A stretch of DNA of 9,577 nucleotides from Nitrosomonadaceae bacterium (lineage in GTDB: Bacteria > Pseudomonadota > Gammaproteobacteria > Burkholderiales > Nitrosomonadaceae). The notes under the pieces were generated by a model. That model was not told the origin of the DNA. It did no database searches and saw only the letters and a program-made list of their open reading frames with translations. A program made the position numbers and the translations under genes. The DNA lies in the NCBI GenBank assembly GCA_024644425.1, contig JAHELA010000052.1, positions 1 through 9,577 of the forward strand. Direction: 5' to 3'. This document shows positions 7,100 to 9,577 of this stretch, piece by piece; within the stretch, counting starts at the first letter, position 1; each line of letters begins with the position of its first letter.

Positions 7100-8407
7100 A
7101 TGGTTAAAAACGTAGTCGTAGTTGGCACCCAGTGGGGAGATGAAGGAAAAGGCAAAATTGTGGATTGGTTAACAGACCATGCCCAGGGAGTAGTACGTTT
7201 TCAGGGTGGGCATAATGCTGGGCATACACTGGTAATTGGCAATAAAAAAACTGTATTACATTTGATACCTTCTGGAATTTTGCGCAACAACGTAGCTTGT
7301 TATATTGGTAACGGTGTGGTGATATCCTTACAAGCGTTACTTGAAGAAGTAGGTATGTTAGAACAGGCTGGAGTTAACGTACGAGACTTACTTCACATTA
7401 GCAAAGCCTGTCCACTTATTTTACCTAGCCACAGTGCGTTAGATAACGCACGAGAAACAGCAATGGGTGCAGACAAGATCGGTACCACTGGAAGGGGCAT
7501 TGGCCCCGTATATGAAGATAAAGCCGCACGTCGGGCAATTCGTATACAAGATCTTTATAACAGTAATTATTTTGCTGTCAAACTTAATAAGGTTTTAGAT
7601 TATCACAATTTCGTACTTAAAAACTACTTCCATGCACCAATAATAGATATACAGAAAACATTAGATGACACCCTCTCTTTAGCCGAACGTATTAAGCCAA
7701 TGGTAACTGATGTCTCGCAACTACTTATTGAAGCCAACAAAAAAGGCTGTAACTTGTTGTTTGAGGGGGCACAGGGAACAATGCTTGATATAGATCATGG
7801 CACCTACCCATATGTTACCTCAAGTAATTGTGTTGCTGGTGCAGCGACAATAGGAAGTGGTGTTGGGCCGCAAATGTTGCATTATATCTTGGGAATTACG
7901 AAAGCATACACAACACGGGTCGGTTCTGGACCATTCCCCACTGAACTAAATGACAGCGTTGGTAAACATCTAGCTAAACGTGGAAATGAATTTGGCGCCA
8001 CTACGGGTCGTCCACGTCGTTGTGGTTGGTTTGATGCGGTAGCTATGAAACGCTCAATCCAGATTAACGGCATCTCTGGTTTGTGCGTTACCAAACTTGA
8101 TGTTCTAGATGGCGTCGAAACTCTACGAATAGGAGTAGGCTATGAATTGGATAATAAAGAAAAAAAAGAAGAGCCAAATACTATACTACCAATAGGTGCA
8201 GATGAATTGGCCCACTGCAAACCTATCTATGAGGAAATGCCAGGTTGGACGGATAGTACTGTGGGAATAAAAAGCTTTAAGAATTTACCTAAGGCTGCAC
8301 AAAATTATTTGAGGCGCATGGAATCAGTGTGTGAAACACCTGTTGACATGATCTCAACTGGGCCAGGAAGAGAAGAAACCATTGTGCTACGACACCCATT
8401 CGACTAG
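7100..8407 (+). CDS. purA: Adenylosuccinate synthetase PurA
   Basis: PurA joins IMP and aspartate, using GTP, to form adenylosuccinate, the first committed step from IMP to AMP. The 435-residue product matches the usual length (432 in E. coli). The GTP/IMP site motif GTQWGDEGKGK spans 9-19, with the catalytic aspartate at D14. GGHNAGHT (36-43) supplies the catalytic histidine H42. Further family motifs are GTTGRGIGP, FEGAQGTMLDIDHGTYPYVT, RVGSGPFPTEL, TTGRPRRCGWFDA and TKLDVLDG, all intact. The start is fixed by the conserved N terminus. No good Shine-Dalgarno is visible: the nearest AGGA (7074-7077) is 22 nt away. It follows hisZ after a 105-bp AT-rich spacer that could hold a separate promoter, although none is clear. 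Confidence 0.98.
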   Translation: MVKNVVVVGTQWGDEGKGKIVDWLTDHAQGVVRFQGGHNAGHTLVIGNKKTVLHLIPSGILRNNVACYIGNGVVISLQALLEEVGMLEQAGVNVRDLLHISKACPLILPSHSALDNARETAMGADKIGTTGRGIGPVYEDKAARRAIRIQDLYNSNYFAVKLNKVLDYHNFVLKNYFHAPIIDIQKTLDDTLSLAERIKPMVTDVSQLLIEANKKGCNLLFEGAQGTMLDIDHGTYPYVTSSNCVAGAATIGSGVGPQMLHYILGITKAYTTRVGSGPFPTELNDSVGKHLAKRGNEFGATTGRPRRCGWFDAVAMKRSIQINGISGLCVTKLDVLDGVETLRIGVGYELDNKEKKEEPNTILPIGADELAHCKPIYEEMPGWTDSTVGIKSFKNLPKAAQNYLRRMESVCETPVDMISTGPGREETIVLRHPFD

Positions 8408-8528
8408 TTTTGTGTTGTTGAAACCCAACCTTCCCAATCAATATCAGAATCTTCACTGGAATCAAGATAGTATATGAGTCAATAAGCACTAAACTAATAT
8501 ATCTAATGTCACAAACACTTATGAAGTT

Positions 8529-8897
8529 ATGCAAAACAAAGTCTACTATAATGGTGCATGCCCTATTTGTAATGCAGGCATCAAGAATCAGCGTAAGCGC
8601 ATGGAAGCATGTGGCCTTAAAAATATCGAGTGGGTTGATATAAATACTAATCCAGACGCAGTCTTTGAGACCGGAGCTTCATTGAATCAGATTCGGGAAA
8701 GGTTATATGTCAAAGATATTAATGGTCAACTTAATATTGGTTTGGATGCATTTGCGTATCTTTGGTCACAAACTAACAGCCAGCGCTGGTTTGCTAAGCT
8801 AGTACAATTTCCTGTTATTAAGCAAATTTCTCGATTGATATACAATCTGTTCGCTCATCTTCTATACCGCTGGAATTGTAATAAGAAACGTTGGTAG
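8529..8897 (+). CDS. DCC-family (DUF393) thiol-disulfide oxidoreductase-like protein
   Basis: A 122-residue protein with the N-terminal signature KVYYNGACPICNAGI, in which C11 and C14 form a CPIC motif like that of thioredoxin-fold redox proteins. The middle (GLDAFAYLWSQ) and the end (LIYNLFAHLLYRWN) also fit DUF393/DCC proteins. The family is predicted to act in thiol-disulfide exchange, but partners and substrates are unknown. The family usually has aspartate before the glycine of the motif, and here it is asparagine (YNG), a variant also seen in related proteobacterial members. No Shine-Dalgarno is visible. It lies 121 bp after purA, on the same strand, and before a strong hairpin; co-transcription with purA is possible but not shown. 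No signal peptide is seen, so a cytoplasmic location is likely. Confidence 0.88.
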   Translation: MQNKVYYNGACPICNAGIKNQRKRMEACGLKNIEWVDINTNPDAVFETGASLNQIRERLYVKDINGQLNIGLDAFAYLWSQTNSQRWFAKLVQFPVIKQISRLIYNLFAHLLYRWNCNKKRW

Positions 8898-8964
8898 TAA
8901 CTGATTGTTGCATCTCGTGGGAAAACATAACAACTCTTAGCTGGATCCATGCAACCATAAGATA

Positions 8965-8998
8965 AAGACTATACCCATTTACAAATGGGTATAGTCTT
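8965..8998. terminator. Probable bidirectional terminator hairpin
   Basis: AAGACTATACCCATTT (8965-8980) and its exact reverse complement (8983-8998) form a 16-bp stem around 2 nt, or 15 bp with a 4-nt loop. It lies between convergent genes, the DCC-family gene on + and the DUF4124-type gene on -. The flanks are A/T-rich but hold no clean U-run in either direction, so Rho-independent action is likely but not certain. I see no gene within 8898-9073. Confidence 0.75.
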
Positions 8999-9073
8999 AA
9001 AATTTATTTATCAATCTTAAACTACTTGTGTCCTAGAAATTTAAAGCAAATAATTTTCTCTCCTTATCGCCCT

Positions 9074-9577
9074 TTAAGGTTTACCTTCCTTCAACTCTAT
9101 AAAACGCTTTTTGGCAGAACTAAATCTAGCCTTGATATTTTTAATCTCCTCCTTCTTCTTTATTAACTCGTTTTCTAAACGTGCCACTTCCCTCTTTGCA
9201 GATTCCATCTCTTTCTTTATTGAACCAAGCACTGGACTCTTTTTTTTCTGAGCCTCTAAAAATTGTAACTTCAAAACCTCAAGTCGGTCTTTAGAAACTT
9301 TAAGCCGTGGCCCGATTCCCTTTATAGCTAACTCTACTGGCTGAATATTACGATCTCGAGCCAGATCAATCTCTGTTTCATCTGTATATGTAGCAAGTAG
9401 TGCAGCATCAGTCCTTTTCTTATCTTTGATTCTCTTTTTCTCTGCTGCCTCGCGTTTAGCTTGTTCTTCAGCTTCCTTTATTTCCACTGCCTCTTTTGTT
9501 TTCTTGATAACTACACCATGGTCACTCATTTCAACAGTTGCCTTTCCAAGACACTCAGGAGGAGGAGTATTATCGTA
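9074..9577 (-). CDS. DUF4124-type lysine/glutamate-rich coiled-coil protein (5' end beyond window)
   Basis: The minus-strand frame ends at the TAA at 9076-9074 and runs open to the right edge. The first ATG inside the window (9529-9527) is not the true start: 16 further codons upstream are open and read like the end of a DUF4124 domain (PPPECLGKATVEMSDHGVV). The visible 167 residues hold that short domain remnant, a basic/acidic alanine-rich stretch (KEAEEQAKREAAEKKRIKDK), then TYTDETEIDLARDRN and a long heptad-like coiled coil to the end. Proteins of this kind in betaproteobacteria usually have a signal peptide and a DUF4124 domain upstream, suggesting a periplasmic or envelope role; that part is not visible here. 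The function is unknown. The gene is convergent with the DCC-family gene. Confidence 0.75.
   Translation of the reverse strand, partial: YDNTPPPECLGKATVEMSDHGVVIKKTKEAVEIKEAEEQAKREAAEKKRIKDKKRTDAALLATYTDETEIDLARDRNIQPVELAIKGIGPRLKVSKDRLEVLKLQFLEAQKKKSPVLGSIKKEMESAKREVARLENELIKKKEEIKNIKARFSSAKKRFIELKEGKP

Noticed and set aside
9074..9529. Complete 151-residue gene starting at 9529
   Set aside because: The frame stays open for 16 more codons to the window edge, and those codons look like protein-family sequence, so the ATG is internal.
1..9577. Defence system, prophage, insertion sequence, CRISPR array or tRNA
   Set aside because: No transposase, integrase, regularly spaced repeats, tRNA cloverleaf or defence-type domain was seen. 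The window is conserved core genome.

Overview
This window is an AT-rich stretch (roughly 40% G+C by eye) of a bacterial chromosome. It carries housekeeping genes whose order and sequence point to a betaproteobacterium. The main block is hfq-hflX-hflK-hflC-DUF2065-hisZ-purA, all on the + strand, which is the conserved betaproteobacterial arrangement. The Hfq rim sequence RKEH, the HflK start MGLNDPQWG, an RppH with a C-terminal tail, and the DUF4124-type and DCC-type flanking genes fit the same group. The low G+C and asparagine/lysine-rich tails suggest an AT-drifted lineage. I cannot name a genus.

Layout: (1) 1-559, minus strand: the 5' part of proS (prolyl-tRNA synthetase), cut by the window edge. 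(2) 560-948: a long divergent spacer with a hairpin plus T-rich stretch but no convincing gene. (3) 949-1515: rppH, an mRNA 5'-pyrophosphohydrolase. (4) 1516-1829: an AT-rich spacer. (5) 1830-8407: the hfq-to-purA block. hfq and hflX overlap by 8 bp and hflK and hflC abut exactly, while the other spacers are 45-153 bp. (6) 8529-8897: a small DCC-family (DUF393) thiol-disulfide oxidoreductase. (7) 8965-8998: a near-perfect 16-bp hairpin between convergent genes, probably a bidirectional terminator. (8) 9074-9577, minus strand: a lysine/glutamate-rich coiled-coil protein of DUF4124 type that runs off the right edge; its true start lies outside the window.

How the genes work together: RppH (5'-end decapping) and Hfq (sRNA/mRNA chaperone) both shape RNA lifetime. 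HflX is a ribosome-rescue/splitting GTPase. HflK and HflC form the membrane SPFH complex that surrounds FtsH protease, and the small DUF2065 membrane protein follows them, as yjeT does in E. coli. HisZ and PurA are purine/histidine metabolism proteins: HisZ is the regulatory subunit of ATP phosphoribosyltransferase, and PurA makes adenylosuccinate from IMP.

I see no mobile element, CRISPR array, tRNA, rRNA or obviously new multi-gene system. The points most worth a second look are a perfect 30-bp palindrome in the last codons of hflC, the hairpin in the proS/rppH divergent spacer, and the absence of der upstream of hfq, with rppH there instead.
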